Below, one piece after another: positions 40,119-51,031 of a stretch of DNA of 64,000 bases. Where the stretch lies: positions 2,313 through 66,312 of the forward strand of contig NZ_CP046198.1 of NCBI RefSeq assembly GCF_012569285.1, written 5' to 3'. A program made the translations under genes and the position numbers. A model generated the notes under the pieces. That model worked only from the letters and a program-made list of their open reading frames with translations, made no database searches and was not told the DNA's origin. Each line of letters starts with the position of its first letter. Position 1 is the first letter of the stretch. The stretch is from Enterobacteriaceae endosymbiont of Donacia proxima (GTDB lineage Bacteria > Pseudomonadota > Gammaproteobacteria > Enterobacterales > Enterobacteriaceae).

Positions 40119-41231
40119 TTATTTAATAGGTTTTAATATTAGTTTTAAATCTGGTCCTATTTTTTTTATATATTTAAAATAAAAATGAGGAACATTAATA
40201 ATATTCATAAATGAATTAATATTACATAAATTTAATGCTGCATTACCTAGTAATTTAGGTGTAAGATAAATAATTAATTCATCTATTAAATTATAAGTAA
40301 TTAAAAATCCTGATAATGTACTTCCAGCTTCTATAAGAAGAGAATTTATTTTTTTACTACCTAAAATTTTAAATAAATATTTTAAATCAAAATATCCATT
40401 AGTCGCAGGTATAATAATTTGTTCTACATAATTAGGCCAATTATTAAAAGTATATTTTGACTTAATTAATAATATTTTTCCAGGAGATAAAATTATTTTA
40501 TTAGTAGGTTTAATTTTATTTAATCTATCTAAAATTATTCTAATAGGTTGTCTTAATAATTTTTTAGGGTAAATTTTTTTTATATTATAATTTAATTTAT
40601 GCCATTTAACTAATAAAGTAGAATTATCTCTAATTATTGTTTTACTTGTACTTAAAATTGCTGTACTTTTAGCTCTTAATTTATAAACATCTCTTCTAGA
40701 AATTTTTGATGATATCCATTTACTATTTCCATTTAATAATGCAATTTTACCATCTAATGATATCGCTAATTTTAGTTGTACCCAAGGTATACCTGTATAC
40801 ATTCTTTTAAAAAAACCTGAATTTATAATTTGTGCTTCTTTTGATAAAATATTTTTTGTAATTTTAATACCTTTACTATATAAAAATTTTAATCCTTTAC
40901 CATTTACTTTAGGGTTAGGATCTTTTGTTGCTACTACAAGACGCTTAATTTTAGCATTAATTAATGCATTACAACATGATGGTGTCAGATTTGTATAATT
41001 ACAAGGTTCTAATGTAACATACATTGTTGATCCTTTAGCATTATTTCCTGCCATTTTTAATGCATTAATTTCTGCATGAGGTCCACCCGTTTTAAAATGA
41101 TATCCTTGACCAACAATTTTTTTATTGTTAACAATAATACATCCTACATTAGGATTAGGAGTTGTAGTAAAAACACCTAATTTAGCTAACCTAATAGCAT
41201 GCATCATATAAAATTTATCTAGTAAATACAT
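40119..41231 (-). CDS. ribD: Riboflavin biosynthesis deaminase/reductase RibD
   Basis: Bifunctional: an N-terminal zinc deaminase and a C-terminal NADPH reductase convert the GTP cyclohydrolase II product to the ribitylamino-pyrimidine. It has NVGCIIV, GGPHAEINAL with His52 and Glu54, and EPCNYTNLTPSCC with the zinc Cys residues; reductase motifs include LKLAISLDGKIA and LLIEAGSTLSGFLI. The 370-aa length matches E. coli (367). It heads the minus-strand operon ribD-ribH-nusB. Confidence 0.97.
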   Translation of the reverse strand: MYLLDKFYMMHAIRLAKLGVFTTTPNPNVGCIIVNNKKIVGQGYHFKTGGPHAEINALKMAGNNAKGSTMYVTLEPCNYTNLTPSCCNALINAKIKRLVVATKDPNPKVNGKGLKFLYSKGIKITKNILSKEAQIINSGFFKRMYTGIPWVQLKLAISLDGKIALLNGNSKWISSKISRRDVYKLRAKSTAILSTSKTIIRDNSTLLVKWHKLNYNIKKIYPKKLLRQPIRIILDRLNKIKPTNKIILSPGKILLIKSKYTFNNWPNYVEQIIIPATNGYFDLKYLFKILGSKKINSLLIEAGSTLSGFLITYNLIDELIIYLTPKLLGNAALNLCNINSFMNIINVPHFYFKYIKKIGPDLKLILKPIK

Positions 41232-41467
41232 AATAACCTTAAATTTATTATTTAATAATAAAATATTTTAATAATTTTAATTTATAATATTAATTATATT
41301 AAATTAATATTATAAATATTTAAAATATAAAATTAAATAAATAATTACAAAAATTAATTATTTATTTAAAATAAATATAATAAAATAAATATTTTTTCTA
41401 TACTTAGAATATATTATTTTATTTATATAAAATATATTTTTATATAAAAAAATTATTAATTATTAAT

Positions 41468-41496
41468 AAACAAAATTTTATAAAAAAATTTTGTTT
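41468..41496 (+). promoter_or_regulatory. Perfect hairpin just upstream of leuA
   Basis: AAACAAAATTTT at 41468-41479 and AAAATTTTGTTT at 41485-41496 form an exact 12-bp stem with an ATAAA loop. It ends one base before the AAAGAGA ribosome site and 17 bases before the leuA ATG. No T-run follows, so it is not an obvious terminator. It could affect leuA translation, mRNA stability or act as a protein-binding palindrome. The 282-base region before leuA shows no leader peptide rich in Leu codons. Confidence 0.5.
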
Positions 41497-41513
41497 AAAG
41501 AGATGATATTTAT

Positions 41514-43058
41514 ATGAAAAAAAAAATTATTCTTTTAGATACTACATTACGTGATGGTGAACAATCCCTAAAATTTAATTTAAATACTAAAGAAAAAATA
41601 AAAATAGCATTAGCATTAGAAAAAATGGGCATTGATATTATTGAAGTAGGATTTCCTATCTCATCTCCAATAGATTACAAAACTTCTAAAGAATTATCAA
41701 AAATTATAAAAAATAGTAAATTATGTGGTTTAGCAAGATGTAAAAAAAAAGACATAGATATGGTATATAAATCACTTAAAAAAACAGGAAATTTTAGAAT
41801 CCATATCTTTTTAGCAACTTCTCCTATACATATAATTACAAAATTAAAAACTACTTTAAATAAAGTAATAGAAAAAATATCATTTATGATTAAATATGCA
41901 CGTCAATATACTGACGATATTGAATTTTCTTGTGAAGATAGTAGTCGTACACCTATTAATGATTTATGTTACATTGTAAAAACAGCAATAAATGCCGGAG
42001 CTACTACAATTAATATTCCAGATACAGTAGGTTATACATTCCCTCAAGAGTATTATAATATAATTTCTCATTTAAAAAATAAAGTAGATAATATAGATAA
42101 ATGTATTATTTCAGTACATACACATAATGATTTAGGTATGGCTGTAGGTAATGCTATCACTGCAATAAATGCAGGAGCAAGACAAATAGAAGGAACAATT
42201 AATGGTATAGGAGAACGAGCTGGTAATTGTGCTTTAGAAGAAATAATTATGGCATTATATACAAGAAAAAAAAGTATGAATTTTAATACAAATATAAATA
42301 CTCATAATATTTATTATACTAGTAAACTAGTTAGTAAACTATGTAATATTCCTATATCAATAAATAAAGCTATTGTAGGAAGTAATGCATTTTCTCATTC
42401 TTCTGGAATTCATCAAGATGGAATGATAAAAAATCGAAATACTTATGAAATATTAAATCCTAAAAATATTGGTTTAAACAAAACAGAATTTAATCTTACT
42501 TCTAAATCAGGAAGAGCTGCTGTAAAATATCATATGGATTTAATGGGATATAAAGAAAATACCTATAATATTAATTTATTATATAATAATTTTATTAAAT
42601 TAGCTGATAAGAAAGGCCAAATATTTAATTATGATTTAGAATCATTAGCTTTTAATAGTAAAAAAGATAATAATACAGAATATTTTTCATTAAAATATTT
42701 TAATGTAGAATCAAATTCTAATATATCTATTGCTACTATAAAATTAAAATGTGGGAAATTAAGTAAATTAGAATCGGCAACAGGACTAGGTGCTGTTAAT
42801 GCAATATATAAAACTATAATTAAAATAACAAATTATAATATAAAATTAATTAATTATATACTAACAGCTAAAAGTCATACTGAAGAATCAATAGGACAAG
42901 TTAATATTAAAATAAAATATAAAAAAAAAATATTTAATGGAATAGGTTTTTCTAAAGATATTATAAAAGCTTCAGTTATAGCAATTATTAATTGTCTTAA
43001 TAATATATGGAGATCAAATCAAGTACAAAAAAATATTTCACAAATTAATAAATTTTAA
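41514..43058 (+). CDS. leuA: 2-isopropylmalate synthase
   Basis: Condenses acetyl-CoA with 2-ketoisovalerate, the committed step of leucine synthesis. The TIM barrel starts with [11 protein letters not shown] at 7-17, [15 protein letters not shown] near 199-213 carries metal-binding His residues, and GIHQDG follows near 299-304. The C-terminal regulatory domain (from about 395) that binds leucine for feedback control is present to the end (514 aa; E. coli 523). It is the first gene of leuABCD, each gene separated by 14 bases or less. Confidence 0.97.
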   Translation: MKKKIILLDTTLRDGEQSLKFNLNTKEKIKIALALEKMGIDIIEVGFPISSPIDYKTSKELSKIIKNSKLCGLARCKKKDIDMVYKSLKKTGNFRIHIFLATSPIHIITKLKTTLNKVIEKISFMIKYARQYTDDIEFSCEDSSRTPINDLCYIVKTAINAGATTINIPDTVGYTFPQEYYNIISHLKNKVDNIDKCIISVHTHNDLGMAVGNAITAINAGARQIEGTINGIGERAGNCALEEIIMALYTRKKSMNFNTNINTHNIYYTSKLVSKLCNIPISINKAIVGSNAFSHSSGIHQDGMIKNRNTYEILNPKNIGLNKTEFNLTSKSGRAAVKYHMDLMGYKENTYNINLLYNNFIKLADKKGQIFNYDLESLAFNSKKDNNTEYFSLKYFNVESNSNISIATIKLKCGKLSKLESATGLGAVNAIYKTIIKITNYNIKLINYILTAKSHTEESIGQVNIKIKYKKKIFNGIGFSKDIIKASVIAIINCLNNIWRSNQVQKNISQINKF

Positions 43059-43072
43059 AAAAAGAGATAATT

Positions 43073-44161
43073 ATGTCAAATATATTTAAAATAGCTATAT
43101 TACCAGGAGATGGTATCGGGCCTGAAGTAATGAAACAAGCAATTAAAATATTAGAACGAATTCAAAAATATATAAAGAAAAAAATAACTATTAATACCTA
43201 TTGTATAGGAGGAATTGCTATTAAAAAATATAGCGATCCTTTACCTAGAGTTACATTAGAGGGGTGTGAAAAATCTGATGCTATATTATTAGGATCAGTT
43301 GGAGGTCCTGAATGGGATCACTTACCTTTACATAAAAGACCTGAAAAAGGTTCTTTATTAAAATTAAGGAAACATTTTAACTTATTTGTTAATTTACGTC
43401 CTTCTTTCTTTTATAAAAATTTAAGTATTTTAAGTCCTCTAAAAGAAAAAATTTTAAATAAAGGATTTGATATTATTTGTATTAGAGAATTAATTGGTGG
43501 TATATATTATGGTCCAAACGGTATAAAAGGTAAAGGAATAAATGAACATGCATTTGATACTGAAATCTATTCAAGATTTGAAATAGAAAGAATTGCACAT
43601 ATTGCCTTTAATATAGCATTAAAAAGAAATAAAAAAATATGTTCTATTGATAAAGCAAATGTTTTACAAACATCTATATTATGGAGAAAAATTTTAATAG
43701 AAATATCTCAAAAATATAAATCAGTTAAATTAAAACATATGTATATTGATAATGCTGTTATGCAATTAATTAAAAATCCGTCGCAATTTGATGTTATATT
43801 ATGTCCGAATTTATTTGGAGATATAATATCTGATCAATGTGCAGTTATTACTGGATCAATAGGTAATTTACCCTCAGCTAGTTTTAATCAAAATTATTTT
43901 GGTTTATATGAACCAGCTGGAGGATCAGCTCCTGATATTGCAGGAAAAAATATAGCTAATCCAATTGCACAAATTCTATCATTAGCAATGTTAATTGAAT
44001 ATTCTTTAAAAGAAAGAAAAATATCTGTAAAAATTAAAAATGCTATTCACAAAATTTTGAATTTAGGTTATAGAACTAAAGATTTATCTATAAATAATTC
44101 AAAAGAAAAGATAATTACAACTGATGATATGGGAACATTAATTATGGAATCTATTAAATAG
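43073..44161 (+). CDS. leuB: 3-isopropylmalate dehydrogenase
   Basis: NAD-dependent oxidative decarboxylase in leucine synthesis. The 362-aa protein (E. coli 363) has the start [12 protein letters not shown] near 9-20, [13 protein letters not shown] with the substrate Arg residues, [10 protein letters not shown] near 142-151, the metal-binding Asp residues in FGDIISDQ and [19 protein letters not shown] near 275-293. An AAAGAGA ribosome site precedes the ATG. Confidence 0.98.
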   Translation: MSNIFKIAILPGDGIGPEVMKQAIKILERIQKYIKKKITINTYCIGGIAIKKYSDPLPRVTLEGCEKSDAILLGSVGGPEWDHLPLHKRPEKGSLLKLRKHFNLFVNLRPSFFYKNLSILSPLKEKILNKGFDIICIRELIGGIYYGPNGIKGKGINEHAFDTEIYSRFEIERIAHIAFNIALKRNKKICSIDKANVLQTSILWRKILIEISQKYKSVKLKHMYIDNAVMQLIKNPSQFDVILCPNLFGDIISDQCAVITGSIGNLPSASFNQNYFGLYEPAGGSAPDIAGKNIANPIAQILSLAMLIEYSLKERKISVKIKNAIHKILNLGYRTKDLSINNSKEKIITTDDMGTLIMESIK

Positions 44162-44174
44162 ATATGGTAATAAT

Positions 44175-45572
44175 ATGGGAAAAACATTATATGAAAAAAT
44201 ATATAATAAACATATTATTTGTAATATAAAAAATAATACTAATTTATTATATATTGATAGACATTTTATTCATGAAGTAACTTCTCCTCAAGCATTTGAA
44301 AGTTTAAGAAGTAAAAATAGAAAAGTTTATAGATCAGATAAAACATTCGCAACAATGGATCATAATGTGTCTACAAAAATTAAAAACATTAATGCATCCG
44401 GATATATAGCAAAAAAACAAATGGAAACACTTATTAAAAATTGTCATGATTTTAATATAAGATTATATGATCTTTACCATCCCCTACAAGGGATAGTACA
44501 TGTTATAGGTCCAGAATTAGGTATTACCTTACCGGGAATGACTATTGTATGTGGTGATTCACATACTTCAACACATGGAGCATTTGGTTCACTAGCTTTT
44601 GGAATAGGTACTACTGAAATAGAACATGTATTAGCTACTCAAACTTTAAAACAAAATCTTGCTAAAAATATGTTAATAAATATTACTGGTAATATACCTA
44701 AAAATATTACAGCAAAAGATATAATCTTATCAATTATAAAAAAAATTGGTATTAGTGGTGGTAATGGACATATTATTGAATATAGTGGAAATGTTATAAA
44801 ACAATTAAGTATGGAATCTAGAATGACAATTTGTAATATGTCTATCGAAATGGGAGCTAAAACAGGATTAATAGCACCAGATAATATTACTTTTCAATAT
44901 TTAAAAAATAAAAAATTTACTCCTAAAAAAAAATTATGGAAACAAGCAAAAAAATATTGGGAAACATTATATAGTGATTATAATGCTAAATTTGATAAAA
45001 TTGTTAATATAAATATTTCAAAATTAACACCCCAAATTTCTTGGGGAACTAATCCAGAACAAATTATAGGTATAAATGAATGTATTCCTTTAATTAATTC
45101 TTATAAGAATATAAATAAAAAAAAACTAGCTATTAAATCATTAAAATATATGAATTTATATGAAGGAACAAAATTAATTAATATAAAAATTAATAAAGTT
45201 TTTATCGGTTCTTGTACAAATTCTAGAATTGAAGATTTAAGATCTGCTGCAAATATGATTAAAGATAAAAAAGTTGCTTCTCATGTTATAGCTATAGTTG
45301 TACCAGGTTCTAATATGGTAAAAAAACAAGCAGAAAAAGAAGGATTAGATAAAATTTTCAAAAACGCTGGTTTTGAATGGAGATATCCAGGTTGTTCTAT
45401 GTGTTTAGCTATGAATAATGATAAATTAGAACCTAATGAACGATGTGCATCTACTAGTAATAGAAATTTTGAGGGTCGTCAAGGACGTAATAGTCGAACT
45501 CATTTAGTAAGTCCTATTATGGCGGCAATAACAGCTATTTATGGTTATTTTGTTAATATTAATACTTTATAA
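44175..45572 (+). CDS. leuC: 3-isopropylmalate dehydratase large subunit
   Basis: Aconitase-family [4Fe-4S] enzyme that isomerises 2- to 3-isopropylmalate with LeuD. The cluster ligands are visible: GSCTNSR with Cys near 347 and [11 protein letters not shown] with Cys near 407 and 410. [20 protein letters not shown] near 126-145 and [16 protein letters not shown] are further signatures. Length is 465 aa (E. coli 466). No strong ribosome site is seen, so coupling to leuB is likely. Confidence 0.98.
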   Translation: MGKTLYEKIYNKHIICNIKNNTNLLYIDRHFIHEVTSPQAFESLRSKNRKVYRSDKTFATMDHNVSTKIKNINASGYIAKKQMETLIKNCHDFNIRLYDLYHPLQGIVHVIGPELGITLPGMTIVCGDSHTSTHGAFGSLAFGIGTTEIEHVLATQTLKQNLAKNMLINITGNIPKNITAKDIILSIIKKIGISGGNGHIIEYSGNVIKQLSMESRMTICNMSIEMGAKTGLIAPDNITFQYLKNKKFTPKKKLWKQAKKYWETLYSDYNAKFDKIVNINISKLTPQISWGTNPEQIIGINECIPLINSYKNINKKKLAIKSLKYMNLYEGTKLINIKINKVFIGSCTNSRIEDLRSAANMIKDKKVASHVIAIVVPGSNMVKKQAEKEGLDKIFKNAGFEWRYPGCSMCLAMNNDKLEPNERCASTSNRNFEGRQGRNSRTHLVSPIMAAITAIYGYFVNINTL

Positions 45573-45582
45573 AGTAAGAACT

Positions 45583-46182
45583 ATGAAAAAAAAATTTCAT
45601 TATAATGGTATTATAGTACCTTTAGATATTACAAATATTGATACTGACGTTATTATACCAAAACAATTTTTACAAAAAAATAATAAAAAAGGTTTTGGTA
45701 AAAATTTATTTCATAACTGGAGATATTTAGACGAAAAAAATAAAATAATTAATCCTGATTTCATTTTAAATAAAAAAGAATTTAAAAATGCTCAAATTTT
45801 GTTAACTAAAGAAAATTTTGGTTGTGGTTCTTCTCGAGAACATGCAGCGTGGGCATTATTAGATTTTGGTTTTCATACTATTATTTCTTCTAGTTATGCA
45901 GATATATTTTATAATAATGCAATTAATAATAAATTATTATTAATTACTTTAGAAAAAGATATCATTGAAAAATTATTTTTAATAATTAAACAATTTCCTG
46001 GAATTATTTGTTATATAGACTTAATATATAAAACAATTACCATAAATAATCAATCTTTTACTTTTAAAATAAAAAAAGATATAATTAATTTCATTATAAG
46101 TAATTTAGATCAAATAGATTTAACTATGAAATATTCTAAAAAAATTTATATGTTTGAAAAAACATATTTTAAATTTTTTTAA
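45583..46182 (+). CDS. leuD: 3-isopropylmalate dehydratase small subunit
   Basis: Swivel-domain partner of LeuC. The ATG at 45583 gives 199 aa (E. coli 201) starting MKKKFHYNGIIVPLDITNIDTDVIIPKQF-like. The upstream in-frame ATG at 45541 lies inside leuC and encodes a non-homologous extension, so it is rejected. NFGCGSSREHAAWAL near 84-98 is the substrate-recognition signature. It ends the leu operon; adk follows after 17 bases. Confidence 0.97.
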   Translation: MKKKFHYNGIIVPLDITNIDTDVIIPKQFLQKNNKKGFGKNLFHNWRYLDEKNKIINPDFILNKKEFKNAQILLTKENFGCGSSREHAAWALLDFGFHTIISSSYADIFYNNAINNKLLLITLEKDIIEKLFLIIKQFPGIICYIDLIYKTITINNQSFTFKIKKDIINFIISNLDQIDLTMKYSKKIYMFEKTYFKFF

Positions 46183-46199
46183 AATGAGAAATTTATTCA

Positions 46200-46871
46200 A
46201 TGCGTATAATTTTATTAGGACCTCCAGGAGGAGGTAAAGGTACTTATGCAAGATTTATATCTAAAAAATATAATTTAATTAATATTTCAATGGGAAATAT
46301 AATAAGAAATTTTTTATTAAATAATAAAAATTTATCATTAACTAATAAATTAAATAAATTTATTCATAAAGGAATTATGATTCCTGATAATATAATTTTT
46401 CAGATTATTAAAAAAAAATTATACAATATAAATCATAATAAAGGTTTTTTACTGGATGGATTTCCTAGAAATATTTTACAAGCGCATATTTTAAAAAAAG
46501 AAAAAATTAATATAAATATAGTTTTAGAATTATATATTCCAAATACAAAAATCATTGAAAGAATTATAGGTAGAAGAATACATTTACCTTCTGGAAGAAC
46601 TTACCATGTTATTTTTAATCCTCCAAAAATAAAAAATAGAGATGATATTACTGGAGAAAAATTAATAACTAGAACAGATGATAATGTAATAACAATTAAT
46701 AATCGTTTAAAAGAATATTCTAAACAAACTAAACCATTAATTAAATATTATAAAAAAGAATTTTTTAAAAAAAAAATTCTATATAAAAAAATTAATAATA
46801 CATTATCTATTATAGATATACAAAAAAAAATAGATCATATTTTACAATCTTTTAAGATAAAAAAACATTAA
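46200..46871 (+). CDS. adk: Adenylate kinase
   Basis: Converts AMP and ATP to two ADP, required for nucleotide balance and growth. The 223-aa protein (E. coli 214) has the P-loop GPPGGGKGT at 7-15, LLDGFPRN near 80-87, the long-type LID with RRIHLPSGRTYHVIFNPPK and the DDITGEKLITRTDDN segment. The AMP-site motif STGDMLR of E. coli reads SMGNIIR at 30-36, a double change at Thr31 and Asp33. The reading frame is intact. It is close enough to leuD to be co-transcribed. Confidence 0.95.
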   Translation: MRIILLGPPGGGKGTYARFISKKYNLINISMGNIIRNFLLNNKNLSLTNKLNKFIHKGIMIPDNIIFQIIKKKLYNINHNKGFLLDGFPRNILQAHILKKEKININIVLELYIPNTKIIERIIGRRIHLPSGRTYHVIFNPPKIKNRDDITGEKLITRTDDNVITINNRLKEYSKQTKPLIKYYKKEFFKKKILYKKINNTLSIIDIQKKIDHILQSFKIKKH

Positions 46872-47000
46872 TTTTAATTAAATATTATTTATTTATTTTA
46901 AATATTAATTAAATAGTTATATTTATAATAATTTGTTTATTTATTTTAAATTTGATATTATTATTAAATATTAAATATAAATAATATGGATTATAATCTA

Positions 47001-47879
47001 ATGTTTACTGGAAGTATTGTAGCGCTTATAACTCCAATGGATATTAAAGGTAATATTTGTAAAAAAAGTTTAAAAAAACTTATTAAATATCATATTAACA
47101 GTGGTACAAAAGCTATTGTTATTATGGGAACTACTGGTGAATCTTCTACATTTACTTATAATGAACGTATAAGTACAATAATGTATGCATTAGATTTTGC
47201 AAAAAAGAAAATACCTATTATAGCAGGTACTGGATTTAACTCAACATCTGAAAGTATATCTATCATATCTAATCTTGAAAATTCAGGAATTATTGGCTGT
47301 TTAAATGTTACTCCATATTATAATCGTCCCACCCAAGAAGGTTTATATCAACATTTTAAAAAAATTGCAAATAATACAGAATTACCTCAAATATTATATA
47401 ATGTTCCATCACGTACTGGATGTGATTTATTACCAGAAACTATATATAAATTATCTAAAATTAATAATATAATAGGTCTTAAAGAAGCTACTGGAGATTT
47501 ATCTCGTGTAAATAAAATTAGAAATTTAATTAATAAAAATTTTTTTTTAATTAGTGGAGATGATAGAACTTCTTTTGAATTTATGTTATTAGGTGGTGAT
47601 GGTGTTATATCTGTTACAGCTAATATAGCAGCTGTAGAAATGAAAAAATTTTGTGATTATATGAAAACCAATAAAATTATTAAAGCAAAAAAAATAAATC
47701 AATATTTAAATATATTACATAATCAATTATTTATTGAATCCAATCCTATACCAGTAAAATGGGCAGCCAAAAGATTAGGGTTAATTATTAGTGATAAAAT
47801 GAGACTTCCTATGACTACACTTAAAAAGTGTAATCAAAAAATTATAGAAATAACATTAAAAAGATTAAAATTAATATAA
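47001..47879 (+). CDS. dapA: 4-hydroxy-tetrahydrodipicolinate synthase
   Basis: Condenses pyruvate with aspartate semialdehyde, the first step of the diaminopimelate/lysine branch. It has GTTGES near 42-47, YYNRPTQEG with Tyr133, and Lys161 in IIGLKEATGDL, which forms the Schiff base. The ATG at 47001 gives MFTGSIVALITPMD and 292 aa, identical in start and length to E. coli. An ATG at 46986 would add five residues and cannot be excluded. Its 3' end overlaps the convergent glyS by nine bases. Confidence 0.97.
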   Translation: MFTGSIVALITPMDIKGNICKKSLKKLIKYHINSGTKAIVIMGTTGESSTFTYNERISTIMYALDFAKKKIPIIAGTGFNSTSESISIISNLENSGIIGCLNVTPYYNRPTQEGLYQHFKKIANNTELPQILYNVPSRTGCDLLPETIYKLSKINNIIGLKEATGDLSRVNKIRNLINKNFFLISGDDRTSFEFMLLGGDGVISVTANIAAVEMKKFCDYMKTNKIIKAKKINQYLNILHNQLFIESNPIPVKWAAKRLGLIISDKMRLPMTTLKKCNQKIIEITLKRLKLI

Positions 47880-49946
47880 TTTACTTAAATTAGTTATTTT
47901 TGATAAAAATTCTTGTATTTTACTGAGAATTAAAATTCTATTTTTTTTAATTTTATTATCTTTATGATTAATTATTATTTTTTTAAAAAAAATATTTATA
48001 GGATAAAATAATTCTGATAATATTAAGAATATTTTATAAAATTCATTATTTTTTGTCTGGTATTTAATAATTTTAGATAATTTACGTATATGATTAAATA
48101 ATACAAATTCTTCTTTATATTTTAATAAAGAAAAATTGATATCATCATTAATGTTTATATATATGCTGTTTTTTTGTAAAATTTTGTTAATTCTTTTATC
48201 TGTTAAAATTAAAAGTTTACTTTGTTTTTTTTCAATTTTTAAAAACATATCTAATGCTCTTATTTTAAAATCTAAAATAATTAAATTATTAACTGGATTA
48301 TCTAAAATAGAATTAATAATATTTTTTTTATAACCTAAAAAAACATACCAATTTCTACATCTACCATGTATAAAAGAAATTATATTAGTTATAATTATCT
48401 CTTTATTAAAATTATCTTCTTTTTTATATAAAGATAAATTAAAATTAATTAATTTAATTAAATTAATATATAATTTATTTTTTAGAATAATACGTATAAT
48501 ACATAAAGTAATATGTTTTAAAGCATAAGGATCTTTATTACCTTTAGGTATTAAAGATATACTAAATATTCCTACTAAAGTATCTATTTTATCTGCAATA
48601 AACAAAATACAAGAAATAATATTTTTAGGTATTAAATTATTTTTAATATATTGATATTGTTCTTTAATCGCTGTAATAACATTTATATTTTCTTTATTAT
48701 ATTTAGCATAATACATACCAATAACACCTTGTAATTCTGGAAATTCATAAGCCATTTGTGTTGCTAAATCACATTTAGATAATCTACTCGCTCTAATACA
48801 ATCTAAATAATTAACATTTTTAATTTTTTTAGCTATATATTTTGATATCATTTCAATTCGTATAGTTTTTTCAAATAAATTACCTAATTTTTTTTGGAAA
48901 ATAATATTTTTTAATTTTTCTAAAAATTTTTCAAATTTTATTTTTAAATCATTTTTTAAAAAAAATTGAATATCTTTAAATCTCGAAGTAAGTACTTTTT
49001 CGTTACTATAAATAATCATTTGACTATTTTTTGTTTTAATATTAGTTAATATAATAAAAGAAGTTAATAAATTATTTCTTTTATCATATAAAGGAATATA
49101 TTTTTGATATTTTATCATTACATGTTCTAATATTTTAGATGGTAATACTAAAAATTTTTTATGAAATTTCCCTACTAAAAGTATAGGCCATTCAACCATA
49201 GAAGTTAATTCTTCTAAAAAATGATTATTAATTTTTACAATTGCATTTAATTTCTTTATTATATTTTTTATATTATTAATAATAACATTTTTACGTTTTA
49301 TAAAATCAACAATAATTTTCCCTTTTTTAAATAATAAATGTTCATATTCTTTGGCATGTTTTAAAATAATTGTTTTTTCACACATAAATCTATGTCCTTG
49401 AATAATATTATTAGATTGAATATTTAATAATTTTTGTTTAATATTTTCTTCTCCAAGAACAAAAACTACACTTCTTATAGGTCTAATAAATTTAAATATA
49501 TTTTTTTCCCAATACATAAAATGAGGAAAAGAAACTATTTTTTTTAAAGAATTTATTAACATATTAGATAATAAATTTTTAATATGTAATCCTTTAATGT
49601 TTTTTTTATAAAAAACATAATTATTTTTATATATTAAATCATTATTATTTATAATATTATATTTTTTCATCCAAAATTTAACTTTTTTATTTACAAAAAT
49701 ATCTTCTTTTTTAGTTATAAAAGGTCCTTTAATGATATATTGAGAATTATTTTGTATTATATTTAATAAATGTATCTGTATTGCAATACGTCTACAAGTA
49801 AAAAAACATTTTATTTTTTTATATGTAAAATAATTATTTTTTAATTCATTTTTAAAATTTATTAAAATTATATTAGATAATTTTAATAAATAATTAGCAG
49901 GTATTTCTTCTATACCTATTTCTAATAATAAAATATTATTATCCAT
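47871..49946 (-). CDS. glyS: Glycyl-tRNA synthetase beta subunit
   Basis: Beta subunit of the heterotetrameric enzyme charging tRNA-Gly; it contributes HD-like and tRNA-binding domains. The 691-aa protein (E. coli 689) begins with LLLEIGIEEIPANYL. It keeps VVFVLGEENI, HRFMCEK, LTSMVEWPILLVGKF, SRLSKCDLATQMAYEFPELQGVMG-like sequence near residue 390, ADKIDTLVGIFS and PKGNKDPYALK. Much of the remaining sequence is Ile/Lys/Asn rich. It follows glyQ after 29 bases. Confidence 0.96.
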   Translation of the reverse strand: MDNNILLLEIGIEEIPANYLLKLSNIILINFKNELKNNYFTYKKIKCFFTCRRIAIQIHLLNIIQNNSQYIIKGPFITKKEDIFVNKKVKFWMKKYNIINNNDLIYKNNYVFYKKNIKGLHIKNLLSNMLINSLKKIVSFPHFMYWEKNIFKFIRPIRSVVFVLGEENIKQKLLNIQSNNIIQGHRFMCEKTIILKHAKEYEHLLFKKGKIIVDFIKRKNVIINNIKNIIKKLNAIVKINNHFLEELTSMVEWPILLVGKFHKKFLVLPSKILEHVMIKYQKYIPLYDKRNNLLTSFIILTNIKTKNSQMIIYSNEKVLTSRFKDIQFFLKNDLKIKFEKFLEKLKNIIFQKKLGNLFEKTIRIEMISKYIAKKIKNVNYLDCIRASRLSKCDLATQMAYEFPELQGVIGMYYAKYNKENINVITAIKEQYQYIKNNLIPKNIISCILFIADKIDTLVGIFSISLIPKGNKDPYALKHITLCIIRIILKNKLYINLIKLINFNLSLYKKEDNFNKEIIITNIISFIHGRCRNWYVFLGYKKNIINSILDNPVNNLIILDFKIRALDMFLKIEKKQSKLLILTDKRINKILQKNSIYININDDINFSLLKYKEEFVLFNHIRKLSKIIKYQTKNNEFYKIFLILSELFYPINIFFKKIIINHKDNKIKKNRILILSKIQEFLSKITNLSKLY

Positions 49947-49975
49947 AACATTATACTACCTTCTTATTAAGAATT

Positions 49976-50854
49976 TTAATTTATAAAATTACGATATTGA
50001 ATTATAATTAATTTAGTCATATTACGTAATTTTAAAATATATCTTTGACGTTCTGTATGAGATAAAGATTTACGTGCTTCTAATAAATTAAAACAATGAG
50101 AAGCTTTTAAAAGCTTCTCATATGCAGGAAAAATTAATGGTTGTTTTAATTTTAATAAAACATTAATTTCTTTTTCATATTGTTGAAAACATAAATTAAT
50201 AAAATTAATATCTGCATATTCAAAATTATAAATAGACTGTTCAAGTTCATTTTTATAAAAAAAATCACCATAAGTAATATATTTATTTTTATTTTTATTC
50301 CATATTATATGAAATACATTATCTACATTTTGTATATGCATCGCTAACCTTTCTAAACCATAAGTAATTTCACCTGTAATCGGATCACAATTTATTCCTC
50401 CCATTTGCTGAAAATATGTAAATTGGGTAATTTCTATCCCATTTAACCATATTTCCCAACCAATTCCATAAGCTCCTAAAGAAGGATTTTCCCAATTATC
50501 ATCTATAAAAAGAATATCATTATTTTTTAAATCTAATTTTAGTTCTTCTAAAGATTTAAAATATAAAAATTGAAAATTATAAGGTGGAGGTTTCATTATT
50601 ACTTGAAATTGATAATATTGTTGTAATCTATTAGAATTATTAGCATATCTACTATCTGAAGGTCTTCTAGATAATTGAACGTAAGCTATTTTTATTGGTT
50701 TATTACCAATTGCATAGAAACATGTCATTGGATGAGATGTTGCGGCTCCTACTTCAATATCAATTGGCTGAATAATACTACAACCTTGTTTTGCCCAATA
50801 ATTTTGTAAAATTAAAATCATACCTTGAAAGGTTTTTTCACTAAATATTTTCAT
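49976..50854 (-). CDS. glyQ: Glycyl-tRNA synthetase alpha subunit
   Basis: Catalytic class II subunit for tRNA-Gly. The 292-aa protein (E. coli 303) has [20 protein letters not shown] near 8-27, [42 protein letters not shown] and [19 protein letters not shown]-type segments with the [12 protein letters not shown] motif 3. It is one of the better conserved genes here. A perfect 26-base palindrome at 50096-50121 lies inside its coding sequence. Confidence 0.97.
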   Translation of the reverse strand: MKIFSEKTFQGMILILQNYWAKQGCSIIQPIDIEVGAATSHPMTCFYAIGNKPIKIAYVQLSRRPSDSRYANNSNRLQQYYQFQVIMKPPPYNFQFLYFKSLEELKLDLKNNDILFIDDNWENPSLGAYGIGWEIWLNGIEITQFTYFQQMGGINCDPITGEITYGLERLAMHIQNVDNVFHIIWNKNKNKYITYGDFFYKNELEQSIYNFEYADINFINLCFQQYEKEINVLLKLKQPLIFPAYEKLLKASHCFNLLEARKSLSHTERQRYILKLRNMTKLIIIQYRNFIN

Positions 50855-51031
50855 ATTTCAAATTTATTAAATTTTTTATTCTAACATAACTATTATATAT
50901 TATTGTAAATAAAAAGATATAAATTAAAATTTAACTTATTTTTTTATAGAAAAAAAAAATGTTAAAATAATTTATTATCCATAAAATTTAAAATAATTTT
51001 ATTTTCTTATAAACATTAACAGGGATTAATT

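Noticed and set aside
41232-41467. A Leu leader peptide for attenuation of leuABCD
   Set aside because: No start codon followed by a run of Leu codons and no terminator/antiterminator pair could be found.
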